DNA of 64,000 nucleotides from JACVRW01 sp963751105 (GCA_963751105.1 CAVVTG010000002.1:2480001-2544000), one strand, 5' to 3'; positions 1 through 11,863 are shown, numbered from the stretch's first letter. Numbers and translations are program-made. Notes: generated from the letters alone by a model not told the origin.

Positions 1-2262
1 GGTAGGTGAAGGCCTCCGGCGAGCAGTCGAGGTCCGTGAGCTTGGCCATGATGTCGCGCGAGCGGGGCCCGGCCAGGTTGACCGCGCCCAGGCCCTGCGT
101 GACGTCGGTGAGGTAGACCTCGAGGTCCCAGTCGGCCAGCCACCAGGAGAACCACTCGTACACGGCGCCCGCGCCGCTCGACGTGGTGGTCACGTAGAAG
201 GAGTCGTCGTCGAGCCGGGAGACGGTGCCGTCGTCCATGATCCGGCCGGAGTCGCTGGCCATGACCCCGTATCGGATCCGGCCGGGCTTAAGGTTCGAGA
301 AGCGGTTGGGGTACAGGCGGTCGAGCAGATCGCCCGCGTCCGGGCCGCTCACGATCAGCTTGCCGAGGGTGGATACGTCGATCAGTCCGGCCGCCTCGTG
401 CACGGCCACGGCCTCGGAGCGCGCGTCGCCGTAGTCGTAGGCGCGGCGCCAGTCGCCGGCCCACATGATGTTGCCGCCCAGCTCGCGGTGGCGACCGTGG
501 ATGGCCGAGCGCTTGGCCGGCTCGAAGGGACGTCCGGCCAGCGCGCCCATGGGCACGGTCACCCATGGCGGGCGCGCCGTGGTGGTGCCCACCTCCTCGA
601 GGCTCTGCCCGGTCTCCTCGGCCATCAGCCGCACCGCGGGCAGCTGGCACATGCGGCCCTGGCAGGGACCCATCGTGGTGGTGGTGTAGCGCTTGGACAG
701 CTCGATCGAGTCGTAGCCCTCCTCCACGCTGAGGTGGATGTCCTTGGCGGTCACGTCCTCGCACAGGCAGGCGAAGCACTTGCCCTTGCGCCCGCTCGTG
801 ACGGCGGAGGCACCGCCGTGGGCGTGGGCCATGCCGGCCGGCGCTCGAGGTCCTCGCGATCCGAAGCCGCTCGCTCGCGTGAGCCAGCGTCCCCGAAGCC
901 GAGTGAGTGGGCCGCATCGGCCCCGGCCAGGGCGCCCGACAGCTCGGCGCTCTCGAGCTCACCCGCGCCGGCCACCTCGCCGGCGGCGTAGACGGCGGGG
1001 GGCAGCTCCGACAGCGCGAAGTGACCGCGCTCGCGGTCGTAGGCGGTGCGGCCGCCACCCTGGGTGATCAGCGAGCTGGCGGGTGAGCTTCCGCCCGACA
1101 CGAGCAGGAGGTCGCAACCCACCGTGTGTTCACCGTCGTCCTCGGCCCCGGGCGGCCCGAGCACCACGCCCTGAAGCTGACCGCGCCCGCGTGCCTCGAG
1201 CACCGTCGCGCCGCGCATGACCCGGACGTTGCGCCGCTGGAGCTGGCCGGCCGGCTGGGAGCCTCCGTTGGGCCTGAGATCGGCCACGCAGGCGAGCTCG
1301 ACCCCGGCGTCCAGCAGCGCCAGCGCCGCGTGCAGGCCGCGGTCGTCCACCGTGGCCACCACGGCTCGGGTGCCGGGCCTGATGGCGTACAGGGAGATGA
1401 GGCGCAGCGCGCCGCCGGAGAGCATCACGCCGGGCAGGTCGTTGCCGGGGAACAAGAGCGGCTGCTCGATCGCGCCGGTGGCGTACACCTGGGTCCGCGC
1501 ACGGACCTGGTGGAGCGTGTCGCCCTGCCACACCGGCACCAGTCCGTCGAAGGCGCCGAGGGCGGGGGCGTTCTCCAGCACCTCCACCCCGGCCGCGCGG
1601 GCCCTGTCCGCGAGCTCGCGCGCGTAGTCGGTTCCGCCCTCGGCCAGCAGCCGCCCGCCGAGCTGCGGACCCTCGTCGGCCAGCACGGTGTCCGCTCCCA
1701 GCTCGGCGGCGGTGACAGCTGCCGACAGCCCGGCCACGCCTCCGCCCACCACCAGCACGTCGGCGTGGCGGCGGCGATACTCGGTGCGCCACTCGCGCTC
1801 GGGCTGGCTCTTGCGCAGCTTGCCGAGGCCGGCCACGGAGCGCAGCACCTTCTCGTACACCGGCCACAGCCGGCGCGGGCGGATGAAGGTCTTGTAGTAG
1901 AAGCCGGGGGGCGTGAAGGGGCCCCCGACGATGTCGGTGGCCCGCATCACGTCCAGGTCGAGCGAGGGCGACGCGTTCATGTGGGTCACCTGCATGCCCT
2001 CGCGCGCCGGCTCGGTGCAGGCCCGCACACCCGGCGCGTCGCCCACCTGCACCATGCAGTTGGCGCACTGCCCGGCGCAGCACATCAGCCCGCGCTTGCG
2101 GTGGTACTTGAAGCTGCGCGAGAACGTCCGCTGGCCTGCGGCGAACAGCGCGGAGCCGATCGTGTCGCCCTCGTGCGCGCTCACCGGCTTGCCGTCGAAG
2201 GTGAAGCGGATCTCGGTCGCACGGTCGATCCGCTCGCCGCGCTGCTCGGGCAGCCGGGTCAC
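1..2262 (-). CDS. soxA: Sarcosine oxidase alpha subunit (frame-broken, 3' end outside window)
   Basis: Large subunit of heterotetrameric sarcosine oxidase, which demethylates sarcosine to glycine with tetrahydrofolate, FAD/FMN and NAD. In order: an N-terminal 2Fe-2S-type Cys cluster (CCAGQCANC, near 2050-2090), an FAD/NAD dinucleotide-binding part (VVGGGVAGLSAA), a second Cys cluster (CFACLCEDVT, near 750-780) and the start of the glycine-cleavage-T-like folate domain, which runs off base 1. GTG at 2262 overlaps the soxD stop as GTGA. Codons before about 900 (gene order) and after about 810 lie in different frames. Restoring one base in the linker joins them, so this is either an assembly error or a pseudogene. 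No start codon opens the second frame. SoxB and SoxG are not visible. Confidence 0.85.
861..901. repeat. Direct 9-mer repeat in the soxA linker
   Basis: CCGAAGCCG occurs at 861-869 and again at 893-901, each followed by a CTCGCTCG- or AGTGAGTG-like word. The pair lies in the hydrophilic linker of soxA, where the reading frame breaks. It could be slippage-prone sequence or a small insertion. Confidence 0.5.
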
Positions 2263-2582
2263 AGGCCCTGCCCCGCCCCGTCGGCTCCAGCGGCGGCCGC
2301 GCCCGCGCTCTCGGCGGGTGCGCCGGGCACCGCTCCGGGGAGCTCGGTGAACATCACCTCGTTGGTACGGGTGTCTCGCTCGGCGATGAACCACGCCCCG
2401 CAACCCGAGCGGTGGCACCACCACTCCCGCTGAATGCCGGCCACGTTCCTGCGGAAGTAGTTGTAGCGGCCCAGCTCGCGCAGGGACGGCTCCGACTTCG
2501 GACGCGGGTTCAGCTCACCGCCGAAGCCGAAGTCAGTGACCTCGCGGGGACCGCAGTTGGGGCAGGAGAGAACGTAGGACAT
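2259..2582 (-). CDS. soxD: Sarcosine oxidase delta subunit
   Basis: 107-residue protein with the SoxD signature: N-terminal zinc-ribbon-like LSCPNCGPREVTDF, then a second Cys-containing segment with WWCHRSGCGAWF. SoxD binds zinc and packs between the alpha and beta subunits of heterotetrameric sarcosine oxidase. The C-terminus ends in an Ala/Gly-rich tail. ATG at 2582 is chosen because the protein opens directly on the conserved MSYVLSCPNC; the 67 codons upstream in frame are low-complexity and overlap the CDGSH gene. It is followed by soxA with a 4-base GTGA overlap. The usual first gene, soxB, is not immediately upstream. Confidence 0.93.
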   Translation of the reverse strand: MSYVLSCPNCGPREVTDFGFGGELNPRPKSEPSLRELGRYNYFRRNVAGIQREWWCHRSGCGAWFIAERDTRTNEVMFTELPGAVPGAPAESAGAAAAGADGAGQGL

Positions 2583-2629
2583 GCGCGAGCTCGACCCCAA
2601 CCCGGGGGAGCGCGGGCATCTTAAACAAA

Positions 2630-2638
2630 TTGGTCCAA
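2630..2638. promoter_or_regulatory. AT-rich palindrome upstream of soxD, possible operator
   Basis: A 9-base palindrome TTGGTCCAA within the AT-rich patch 2621-2640, an unusual composition for this window, about 48 bases before the soxD start. It resembles the short GGT/ACC half-sites of GntR-type operators. The regulator is not in the window and the role is inferred. Confidence 0.35.
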
Positions 2639-2664
2639 AACCGCAAGCGCGCTCGCACCCGCAT

Positions 2665-2901
2665 CTAGGCCGAGTCCTCGGCGGCCACCGCCCGCTCGGC
2701 TGCGTCGAAACCGATCTTCGAGTGCGTGCCGTCGCAGAACGGCTTCGTCGTCGAGCCGCCGCAGCGGCACAGGGCGACGGCACCGCCCTTTTCCGACAGG
2801 TCGTATTCGTTGCCGTCCGCGTCGATCACGCGCACCGGCCCGGTCACCTTGTAGGGCCCGCTCTCGCGCGCCTTGATCACCACTTCGTCCATGGCCGTCA
2901 T
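2665..2901 (-). CDS. CDGSH iron-sulfur domain protein
   Basis: 78-residue protein. The core LCRCGGSTTKPFCDGTH matches the CDGSH/mitoNEET signature C-x-C-x2-(S/T)-x3-P-x-C-D-G-x2-H, which binds a redox-active 2Fe-2S cluster through three Cys and one His. The N-terminal half is a short beta-rich segment. The start is ATG 2901 (MTAMDEVV) or ATG 2892 (MDEVV); no clear Shine-Dalgarno helps to decide. The gene lies upstream of soxD in the same orientation with 82 bases between. Its start region abuts the divergent gene at 2913. Confidence 0.88.
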   Translation of the reverse strand: MTAMDEVVIKARESGPYKVTGPVRVIDADGNEYDLSEKGGAVALCRCGGSTTKPFCDGTHSKIGFDAAERAVAAEDSA

Positions 2902-2912
2902 TGTTTCGCGCG

Positions 2913-3203
2913 ATGCAGCGCGTGGCCAGGCTCCACCACCCGGAGGTGCACGAGATCGTGCCCTCGCACCATTGCGTGCTGCGCTTCCGGCAGCGCCGCC
3001 CGGTGCGCCAGCGCGGCGCCGACGCGGTGGCCGAGGCACTGGTGGCCACCCTCGAGGACGCCGACGTAAGCCGATGGCCGCCGGCCTGGGCGATGAGTGA
3101 TCGCCGCACCGAGTTGTGGGCGGTCAACGGCGAGCTGGCCTTCCCGCTGGAGCGCAGCGAGCGGCACGGCCGCTATGTCGCGGTGACCTGCCTGTCGCGC
3201 TGA
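2913..3203 (+). CDS. Conserved-looking hypothetical protein
   Basis: 96 residues, not assigned to a family. It is His/Trp/Arg-containing (VHEIVPSHHCVLRF near the start, RTELWAVNGELAFPLERS near the end). The even amino-acid composition and non-repetitive sequence suggest a real gene rather than a shadow. ATG 2913 is used; an in-frame TTG at 2901 would place the first codon directly against the CDGSH start on the other strand. The lipoprotein gene follows 15 bases downstream. Function unknown. Confidence 0.55.
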   Translation: MQRVARLHHPEVHEIVPSHHCVLRFRQRRPVRQRGADAVAEALVATLEDADVSRWPPAWAMSDRRTELWAVNGELAFPLERSERHGRYVAVTCLSR

Positions 3204-3204
3204 C

Positions 3205-3217
3205 TACGATCGCCCGC
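3205..3217 (+). promoter_or_regulatory. Probable leaderless promoter (-10 TACGAT)
   Basis: TACGAT at 3205-3210 lies 7 bases before the GTG at 3218, which would put transcription start on or next to the start codon. No Shine-Dalgarno is present. Confidence 0.5.
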
Positions 3218-4114
3218 GTGGCCCGCGTCCTGACCCTCGGTCTCTGCCTGCTCCTTCTCGGCACCGCGGCCTGCGGTGACGACTCGGAGGACGCCGACCC
3301 GGTGTCCCGGCTGCCGGAGAACGCCTCGGGCATCGCGTCGGTGGACTTCGACCGCGCTCGCCGCGCCCTCGACCTCGACGAGGACTTCGACTTCTCCGAC
3401 GTGTCCGCGGAGGACGGCGACTCCGAGGAGAGGCTGTCGATCGCGGGGGGTCTGGTGTTCCCGTACCTGTCCCCCTCGCGGCCGGTACCGCTGCGGGCGG
3501 CCCTCGACCACTCCCAGATGGCGGCCGCGGCCACGGCCGGAGGGTCCCCCGAGGAGACGGTCACGGTGGTGGCCACCGAGCAGTCCCTCGACGACCTGGC
3601 CGACGAGCTCGACGGGCGCGGCTACCGCCGCAGAGGAGAGCTGCTCGTGTCGAACGAGAGCTCCGCCGACGTGGTCTACCCCGCGGTCGGTGAAGCCGAC
3701 GGGGTGTTGGTGATGGGCGGCAGCGAGAAGGCGGTCCGCGACGCGCTCGGCCGAGAGGACGGCGGCGGCGAGGCCGCGGAGCTGCTCGACACCCTCGGCG
3801 AGCCGCCCGTGCGTGCGGTCACCACCCTGTCCGGTCCCTGCGTGCGCGGGCTGGGAATCTCCGACGAGCTCCAGCCCGCGCGCGGCGAGGTGCTGATCTT
3901 CACCGACGGGGACGCCGATTCCGACGCGGTGCGCTTCGAGGAGACGTTCTCCTCGTCTCCGGGCCGCGATACGGAGTCGATCGAGCTCGAGGACCCCGAC
4001 ATCGACGGCGACCTCGTGAGCATCGAGTACGGCTACGAGGACGCCGAGCCAGCCGCCGGCCTCACCACCCTCCTGCGTTCCAGGTTCGGCGAGAAGAGCC
4101 TCTACGACTGCTAG
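3218..4114 (+). CDS. Predicted lipoprotein, unknown function
   Basis: 298 residues. The GTG start gives a short basic N-terminus, a hydrophobic stretch (LGLCLLLLGTAAC) and a Cys at about residue 22 followed by an acidic stretch (GDDSEDADP), as expected of an exported lipoprotein. The mature part is acidic and resembles substrate-free secreted proteins with paired alpha/beta repeats; no enzyme motif is seen. The longer in-frame extension to 3116 is rejected because it buries the signal peptide and overlaps the upstream gene. The TAG stop (4112-4114) shares CTAG with the stop of the convergent flavoprotein gene. Confidence 0.75.
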   Translation: MARVLTLGLCLLLLGTAACGDDSEDADPVSRLPENASGIASVDFDRARRALDLDEDFDFSDVSAEDGDSEERLSIAGGLVFPYLSPSRPVPLRAALDHSQMAAAATAGGSPEETVTVVATEQSLDDLADELDGRGYRRRGELLVSNESSADVVYPAVGEADGVLVMGGSEKAVRDALGREDGGGEAAELLDTLGEPPVRAVTTLSGPCVRGLGISDELQPARGEVLIFTDGDADSDAVRFEETFSSSPGRDTESIELEDPDIDGDLVSIEYGYEDAEPAAGLTTLLRSRFGEKSLYDC

Positions 4115-5520
4115 GCCGGCTCAGGATCGGCCGGGCTGATGTTCTGGTTCACGGAGAACAGGTTGCCGGGGTCGAACGTGGCCTTGACCCGGGCTAGCCG
4201 GTCGTAGTTGTCGCGGTAGCTCGCCCGGACGCGCTCCTGACCCTCGTCCATCATCATGTTCACGTAGGCGCCACCGGCCGAGTAGGGGTGCAGCGCCTCC
4301 TGGTAATCGATGCTCCAGCGCCGGATCGCCTCCACGTTCGCCGGGTCGGGGTCCACGCCCGCGAACACCGACGCCCAGCGCGCGTCGCGATAGCTCCACG
4401 CGGTATCGGAGGAGGACAGGTCGTGCGCGGCGCCGTCGATCGGGTACAGGTGCATCGTCGACTTGATCGTGGGCAGCTCGGCTCCGAAGCGGGCGTGGAT
4501 CTCCACCGCCTCGTCGGGTAGCTCCTTCACGAAGTCGGCCCGCCAGTACCACTGGTCGCCGGGCGGGTAGAGCCCGTCGAACGCGCTCTGCAGGTCGGCG
4601 TGGGGCATCGGCTGCGGCCCGTGCAGCAGAGGCTCGGGCAGGGCGTCCAGCAGCGGCTTCATGTCGGCGGCCGCCTCCTCCTCGGACCCCGTGTGGCACC
4701 ACACCACACCGCAGATCTTGCGACCGTGGAGCTCCTCGGGGAACGGCGGCGCGGGCGGCACGCAGCCGAACAGGAAGAAGCCGTTGAGCTCGCGCGGGGC
4801 CGCGGGCAGGAAGTCGCGGTAGGCCGTGAGCACCTCGGCGCCCATCTCCACCGGCCAGAACGTCGGCCCGCCGACGATCGTGCCCACCTCGTGCAGCCTG
4901 AAGGTGAACGAGGTGACGACTCCGAAGTTGCCGCCGCCGCCGCGGATCGCCCAGTAGAGGTCCGGGCGCTCGTCGGCGCTGGCGCGCACCTTCTCACCGC
5001 TGGCCAGCACCACGTCGGCCTCCAGCAGGTTGTCGATGGCCAGACCGCACTTGCGGGTCAGATGGCCGAGCCCGCCGCCGAGCGTCAGGCCGCCCACGCC
5101 GGTGGTGGCGATGATGCCGCTCGGGGTGGCGAGTCCGTGCTCGCCGGTGGCGCGGTCCACCTGTCCCCAGGTGCATCCGCCACCGACGCGCACGGTGCGA
5201 GCCCGCGGATCGACATGAATGTCATCGAGGGGGGAGAGATCGATGACCACGCCGTCGTCGCAGGTGCCGAGGCCGCCGCCGTTGTGGCCTCCGCCGCGAA
5301 CCGCGAGCAGCAGTTCACGCTCACGGGCAAAGCCGACCATGGCCGCCACGTCATCCGCGCTGGTGCAGCGTGCGATCAGCGCGGGACGCTTGTCGATCAT
5401 CGCGTTGTAGACCGCGCGAGCCTCGTCGTAGTTGGCCTCGTCCGGTCCGATCAGCTCTCCGGCGAAGCCGGCTCCGAGGTCCTTGCGGGCGGCCTCGGCG
5501 GCGGTGGTCAGCGTGCTCAC
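4111..5520 (-). CDS. FAD-linked oxidase, berberine-bridge-enzyme-like
   Basis: 469 residues. A PCMH/VAO-type FAD-binding domain spans about residues 35-215, with RGGGHNGGG providing the expected histidyl-FAD attachment (His79) and TTGVGGLTLGGGLG for the pyrophosphate. The C-terminal BBE motif (YRDNYDRLARVKATFDPGNLF) ends the protein. The position that is Cys in bicovalent members is Thr-Thr here, so a single covalent FAD bond is likely. Such enzymes oxidize alcohols, sugars or alkaloid-like substrates; the substrate is unknown. GTG 5520 is preceded by AAGGAG at good spacing. It appears monocistronic, between a convergent lipoprotein gene and the AAA regulator. Confidence 0.9.
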   Translation of the reverse strand: MSTLTTAAEAARKDLGAGFAGELIGPDEANYDEARAVYNAMIDKRPALIARCTSADDVAAMVGFARERELLLAVRGGGHNGGGLGTCDDGVVIDLSPLDDIHVDPRARTVRVGGGCTWGQVDRATGEHGLATPSGIIATTGVGGLTLGGGLGHLTRKCGLAIDNLLEADVVLASGEKVRASADERPDLYWAIRGGGGNFGVVTSFTFRLHEVGTIVGGPTFWPVEMGAEVLTAYRDFLPAAPRELNGFFLFGCVPPAPPFPEELHGRKICGVVWCHTGSEEEAAADMKPLLDALPEPLLHGPQPMPHADLQSAFDGLYPPGDQWYWRADFVKELPDEAVEIHARFGAELPTIKSTMHLYPIDGAAHDLSSSDTAWSYRDARWASVFAGVDPDPANVEAIRRWSIDYQEALHPYSAGGAYVNMMMDEGQERVRASYRDNYDRLARVKATFDPGNLFSVNQNISPADPEPA

Positions 5521-5610
5521 GTGGGGTGCTCCTTACGTTCGGTCGATCGCGATGTCTCCCCTGAGGCGTGAAGGAGGGCGGAACAGTTGTGGCGCGTAGC
5601 CGCTACGGAC

Positions 5611-8600
5611 CTACCGGGTGACCCAGCGCGGTGGTGCCTCTCCAGGTGGGGCATAGGTGCAGAAACGGCCGGTGCGAATGGCGGAGTCGAGGTGGCCCGC
5701 CAGCGCCGGCGACTCCCTCTCGATCAACCTGATGGCGGTCCTGATCGCCTTGGTCACGCTCACGCGAGCCCGCTCGGCCGAGGAGGACGAACGCCGCTCG
5801 CGGCCGCCGAGCCCGGCAGCCCGGGCGAGCTCCTCCACCAGGGCATCGAGCTCGAGCTCCAGCCGCTCCGCGCGCTCGTCGTCGGCGAACCGGCGTGCCT
5901 CCTCGAGGTCCTCCCGCAGCTCTTCGAGCCGGGCCCGGTACTCCTCCCGGGCCTGCGGGTCGAGCACCGGCCCCGCATCGGAGGGCGTCGACGGCCGGAG
6001 GCCTTCGTCCAGCAGGCCGGCGGGCCCGGCGTCGCCGGGGAGCCCCTCGGCCACGGCCACCAGCTCCAGCACGTGCAGGTCGGTGCCGGGCGCCGACAAC
6101 ATCGGCGCGATGTAGCGCAGGCCCTTGACGTCACGCAGCCGCACGGTCTTGCCCTCGTAGGCGATGGTCCAGAAGTCACCCTCGCGGGCGAAGCGGGCCT
6201 CCGGCCGACTCTTTGGCGCCGGAGAGCCGGCCGTCGTCGCCAGTTTCGCCACCCGCCGCAGCAGCCCCGCCAGGCCCAGCTCGTCACCCAGGCGCCGTGC
6301 CTCTTCCAGCAAGCGCGCGGCGTAGTCGGCGCCTGAGTCGCTCGGACGCGCGAGCAGAGCGTCGGCCCATTCCACCAGCACCCGCGCCTGGACCGCCTGG
6401 GCCCCGAGCCGCTCGCACTGCAACAGCGCGAGCTCGAAGTGGCGCTCGGCCTCGTCCCAGCGGCCGAGCATCGCGGCCAGCATGGCGAGTCGCAGCGCCA
6501 CCGGCCCGAAGGGCTGCTGGGTGAGCGTCACGGTGTTGCGATCCGCGTACGGGCTCAGAAGGTCGTAGAGCAGCGCGGCACGCTCCTCGTCACCGACGGT
6601 CACGCACGCCTCGGCCAGCGAGCAGATCCGCAGCAGCCAGAGACCGTCGCGCTCGATGTCCTCGAAGCCGCGGCTCGCGTGACGGGCGATCTCGAGCCCC
6701 GCGGCCTTACGATCCCCGCGCTCGGCGGCGGCCAGCGCGTCGCGCCAGCGGGGAACCCAGAGGTAGCGCTCGCCGTGATCCTCGATCTCGGGCCAGTAGT
6801 CGGCCAGCGAGCCCTGGGCCCAGCGGATGGCCATCAGCTGCGCGTAGGTGTAGACGTAGGAGGCGTACTCGCTCTGGCGAAGCCGGGCGATCCTCAGGGC
6901 CTCACGGGCGAGCCGCTCGGCATCGTCGAAGCGTCCGTCGAGCTCGGCGCGAATGACCTGCAGGCAGACGCCGTGCCAGCGATAGAAGGGCTGGCGGATG
7001 CGCTCGATGAGCTCGGTCATGGCCTGAATCTCGGCGGCGATGCCGGGCCCGTCGCAGAGCTCGAGCAGGCAGTGGAAGCGGGCGTTGTGCGCCAGGAAGG
7101 CGAGCTCCTGATTGTCGATGGCGAGCGCGGCGGCGAGCATCTCCTCGGCGTTGCGCAGGCGCTCGGACATCATCTCGGGCGCGCCCAGGGCCCAGTGGCG
7201 AGAGTGCAGCGCCGTGACCACCGCCTCCGGGTCGTCCAGGCGCCGGGACATGCCCAACGCCTCGTCGCTGAGCTCTACCCGGCGCTCGACCTCGTTCGAG
7301 GGCGCCATCTCCACCGCCAACCGGGCCAGCACCCGTGCCCGAAGCGGACTGTCCTCGGCCGGCAGCGCGGCCAGGGCCTCCTCCAGCAACCCGATGCCGG
7401 TGGCGCCGGCCTCGAAGCGCGCGAACAGCAGAAAGCCGCCCAGGCCGGTCACGTACCCCAGCGCGGCCTCGGCGAGCATCTCGCCGTCGTCCAGGCGCCG
7501 CGCCAGCTCGGCCGCCTCCTCGAAGCTGGCCCGGGCGGCGCGGGTGTCCCCGGCGCGCCAGCGGGCGTCGCCCAAGCGCAACACGAGCTCGCAGCGACGC
7601 CGGCGCGAGCCCTCCTCGGTCGCGCCGAGGAGCCCGAGCGCCCGCTCGTAGTGCAGCCGTGCCTCCTCGTAGGCGAACAGGCTCGCGGCCCGGTCGCCCG
7701 CCAGGGCCAGGTAGCCGATGGCCGCGCCCACGTCGCCCAGCGGCGCAGCCAGGGCAAGGTGATGGGCGATCTCCGACAGATGGGAGTCGAGGTCGGCCCG
7801 GTAGAGCTCCTCGAGCACCACCCCGATGGTGCGGTGGAGCTCGAGGCGCCGCACGGGCGCCAGGTCGTCGTACAGGGTCTCCCGCACCAGCTCGTGCACG
7901 AACGAGTAGTGGCGCGGCACCGCCGGATCCTCGGAGATCACCCCCGCTTGGGAGGCCTGATCGAGGATCTCGAGCAGCCGGCCCACGTCGGTGCCGCTGG
8001 TGGCCTCCAGCACGCGAAAGTGGAACTCGCGGCCGATGACCGCCGCCACGAGAAGCACCGCTCGTGCGTCTTCGGACAATCCGGCCAGGCGGCGACGCAG
8101 GAGCGTCCGCACCTCCTCGGGAACGCGTAGCGCCTGGTCGTGGGCCACGAGACGCACCGCCTCGCCCAGGAAGAACGGGTTGCCGCCGCTGAGTATGTGC
8201 AGTTGGTGAGTGAGCGACCGGTCGGGCTCGGCGCCGGTGACGCCGGCGAGGTAGGCCTCGACGTCGTCGACGCTCAGGCCCGGCAGCGGCCGGCGGGTGG
8301 CCACGCGCGTGAGCTCGGCCAACAGCTCCGTGTGCTCGTCCGCTCGCAGGTCACGGTCGCGGTAGGCGCCCACCACGAGCACCGGGGAGCCCGCGATCGC
8401 CTCGCTCACGAACCGCAGCAGCACCAGCGACGGGGCGTCGGCCGCATGCAGGTCGTCCAGCACCACCAGGAGCGGCCTGGATCCGGCGGCCTCGATCAGG
8501 AAGCGCGCCGTGGCGTCGAACAGATGGAACCTGAGCGCCTCGGGGGTCGCCGACGAGCCCGCGCCCGCGGCCAGGCGCTCCAGGTCGCCCCCCAGCGAGC

Positions 8601-8904
8601 GCACCGCCTGGATCCAGGGCCAGTACGCCGGCGCGCCTCCCTGCTCCCAGCAGCGTCCGGGGGCGACCTGCCAGCCGTCCGCCGCGGCCTCCCGCGTCAG
8701 CTCCTGCATCAACCGGGTCTTGCCGATGCCGGGCTCGCCGCTGAGCAAAAACAGGGCGCCGCGCCCGGCGCTCGCCTCGGCGAGCCCGCTGCGGAGCTCG
8801 TGGAGCTCGGCGTCGCGTCCCACGAAGGGCCGTCCCAGGGTTCGCGGCGAAGAGGTCGTGCCGGCCAGCTTCTCGACCATCGCGTACGAGCGAGTCTCTT
8901 CCAC
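5611..8904 (-). CDS. Large AAA-ATPase/TPR transcriptional-regulator-like protein
   Basis: 1097 residues. An N-terminal STAND-type ATPase module begins with GRDAEL (about 29-34), Walker A GEPGIGKT (56-63) and Walker B LLVVLDDLH (145-153). A long helical, TPR-like region follows (about 350-900). The C-terminal module (about 905-1097) contains VRLRDVKGLRYIAPML and a heptad-rich Glu/Arg coiled coil. This C-terminal arrangement recurs in actinobacterial AAA proteins related to LuxR/MalT-like regulators, but the usual LuxR helix-turn-helix is absent. Start GTG 8904 or ATG 8880 (MVEKLAG). It is likely a signal-integrating ATPase; target unknown. Confidence 0.8.
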   Translation of the reverse strand: MEETRSYAMVEKLAGTTSSPRTLGRPFVGRDAELHELRSGLAEASAGRGALFLLSGEPGIGKTRLMQELTREAAADGWQVAPGRCWEQGGAPAYWPWIQAVRSLGGDLERLAAGAGSSATPEALRFHLFDATARFLIEAAGSRPLLVVLDDLHAADAPSLVLLRFVSEAIAGSPVLVVGAYRDRDLRADEHTELLAELTRVATRRPLPGLSVDDVEAYLAGVTGAEPDRSLTHQLHILSGGNPFFLGEAVRLVAHDQALRVPEEVRTLLRRRLAGLSEDARAVLLVAAVIGREFHFRVLEATSGTDVGRLLEILDQASQAGVISEDPAVPRHYSFVHELVRETLYDDLAPVRRLELHRTIGVVLEELYRADLDSHLSEIAHHLALAAPLGDVGAAIGYLALAGDRAASLFAYEEARLHYERALGLLGATEEGSRRRRCELVLRLGDARWRAGDTRAARASFEEAAELARRLDDGEMLAEAALGYVTGLGGFLLFARFEAGATGIGLLEEALAALPAEDSPLRARVLARLAVEMAPSNEVERRVELSDEALGMSRRLDDPEAVVTALHSRHWALGAPEMMSERLRNAEEMLAAALAIDNQELAFLAHNARFHCLLELCDGPGIAAEIQAMTELIERIRQPFYRWHGVCLQVIRAELDGRFDDAERLAREALRIARLRQSEYASYVYTYAQLMAIRWAQGSLADYWPEIEDHGERYLWVPRWRDALAAAERGDRKAAGLEIARHASRGFEDIERDGLWLLRICSLAEACVTVGDEERAALLYDLLSPYADRNTVTLTQQPFGPVALRLAMLAAMLGRWDEAERHFELALLQCERLGAQAVQARVLVEWADALLARPSDSGADYAARLLEEARRLGDELGLAGLLRRVAKLATTAGSPAPKSRPEARFAREGDFWTIAYEGKTVRLRDVKGLRYIAPMLSAPGTDLHVLELVAVAEGLPGDAGPAGLLDEGLRPSTPSDAGPVLDPQAREEYRARLEELREDLEEARRFADDERAERLELELDALVEELARAAGLGGRERRSSSSAERARVSVTKAIRTAIRLIERESPALAGHLDSAIRTGRFCTYAPPGEAPPRWVTR

Positions 8905-9010
8905 CGCCGGGGCCCTGTCCAGGCAGGGTGGCCACCAGAGGAACCTACGTCGCCGGAGTGTGCGGCTACGTGAGCATGGTCACGCAGCCGTGTTCCCGAC
9001 CCCCGAACGA

Positions 9011-9036
9011 TTGAGGCCCGCCGAAGCGGGCCTCAA
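9011..9036 (-). terminator. clpC terminator hairpin with UUCG loop
   Basis: A perfect 11-base stem with a 4-base loop. Read on the minus strand the loop is TTCG closed by C-G, the very stable cUUCGg tetraloop. It starts a few bases after the clpC stop. No strong U-tract follows. Confidence 0.75.
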
Positions 9037-9040
9037 TGAA

Positions 9041-11668
<2,628 letters not shown>

Positions 11669-11727
11669 GGCTGCTCTCTTATCTGTCGGGAACAACGGGG
11701 CGGAGTGGTTGCCCGTTCTACCCACTG

Positions 11728-11748
11728 AATCGGCAGGTCGGGCCGATT
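11728..11748. promoter_or_regulatory. Inverted repeat in the clpC upstream region
   Basis: Perfect 7-base arms AATCGGC (11728-11734) and GCCGATT (11742-11748) separated by 7 bases, 60-80 bases upstream of clpC. It could be an operator or leader hairpin. It does not match the HspR (HAIR) or CtsR consensus I know. Confidence 0.35.
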
Positions 11749-11863
11749 GAATGAGAGGTACCGGGTTCCACCGACCCGCTTTGAGCGAGTTTACCAATGG
11801 TCGGACCGGCACTTTTCGGCTTCATGAAGCCCTAAAGCCCGCGAGTTCCGCCGGATTTGGCGC

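Noticed and set aside
1126..2433. 435-codon plus-strand frame opposite soxA/soxD
   Set aside because: Antisense to recognisable sarcosine oxidase.
5085..5160. Bicovalent FAD attachment in the BBE-like enzyme
   Set aside because: The position of the second (cysteinyl) link is Thr; only the His is present.
4600..5571. 323-codon plus-strand frame opposite the flavoprotein
   Set aside because: Shadow of a BBE-like enzyme with intact FAD motifs.
6439..8130. 563-codon plus-strand frame opposite the AAA regulator
   Set aside because: Same antisense effect; the minus strand has Walker motifs.
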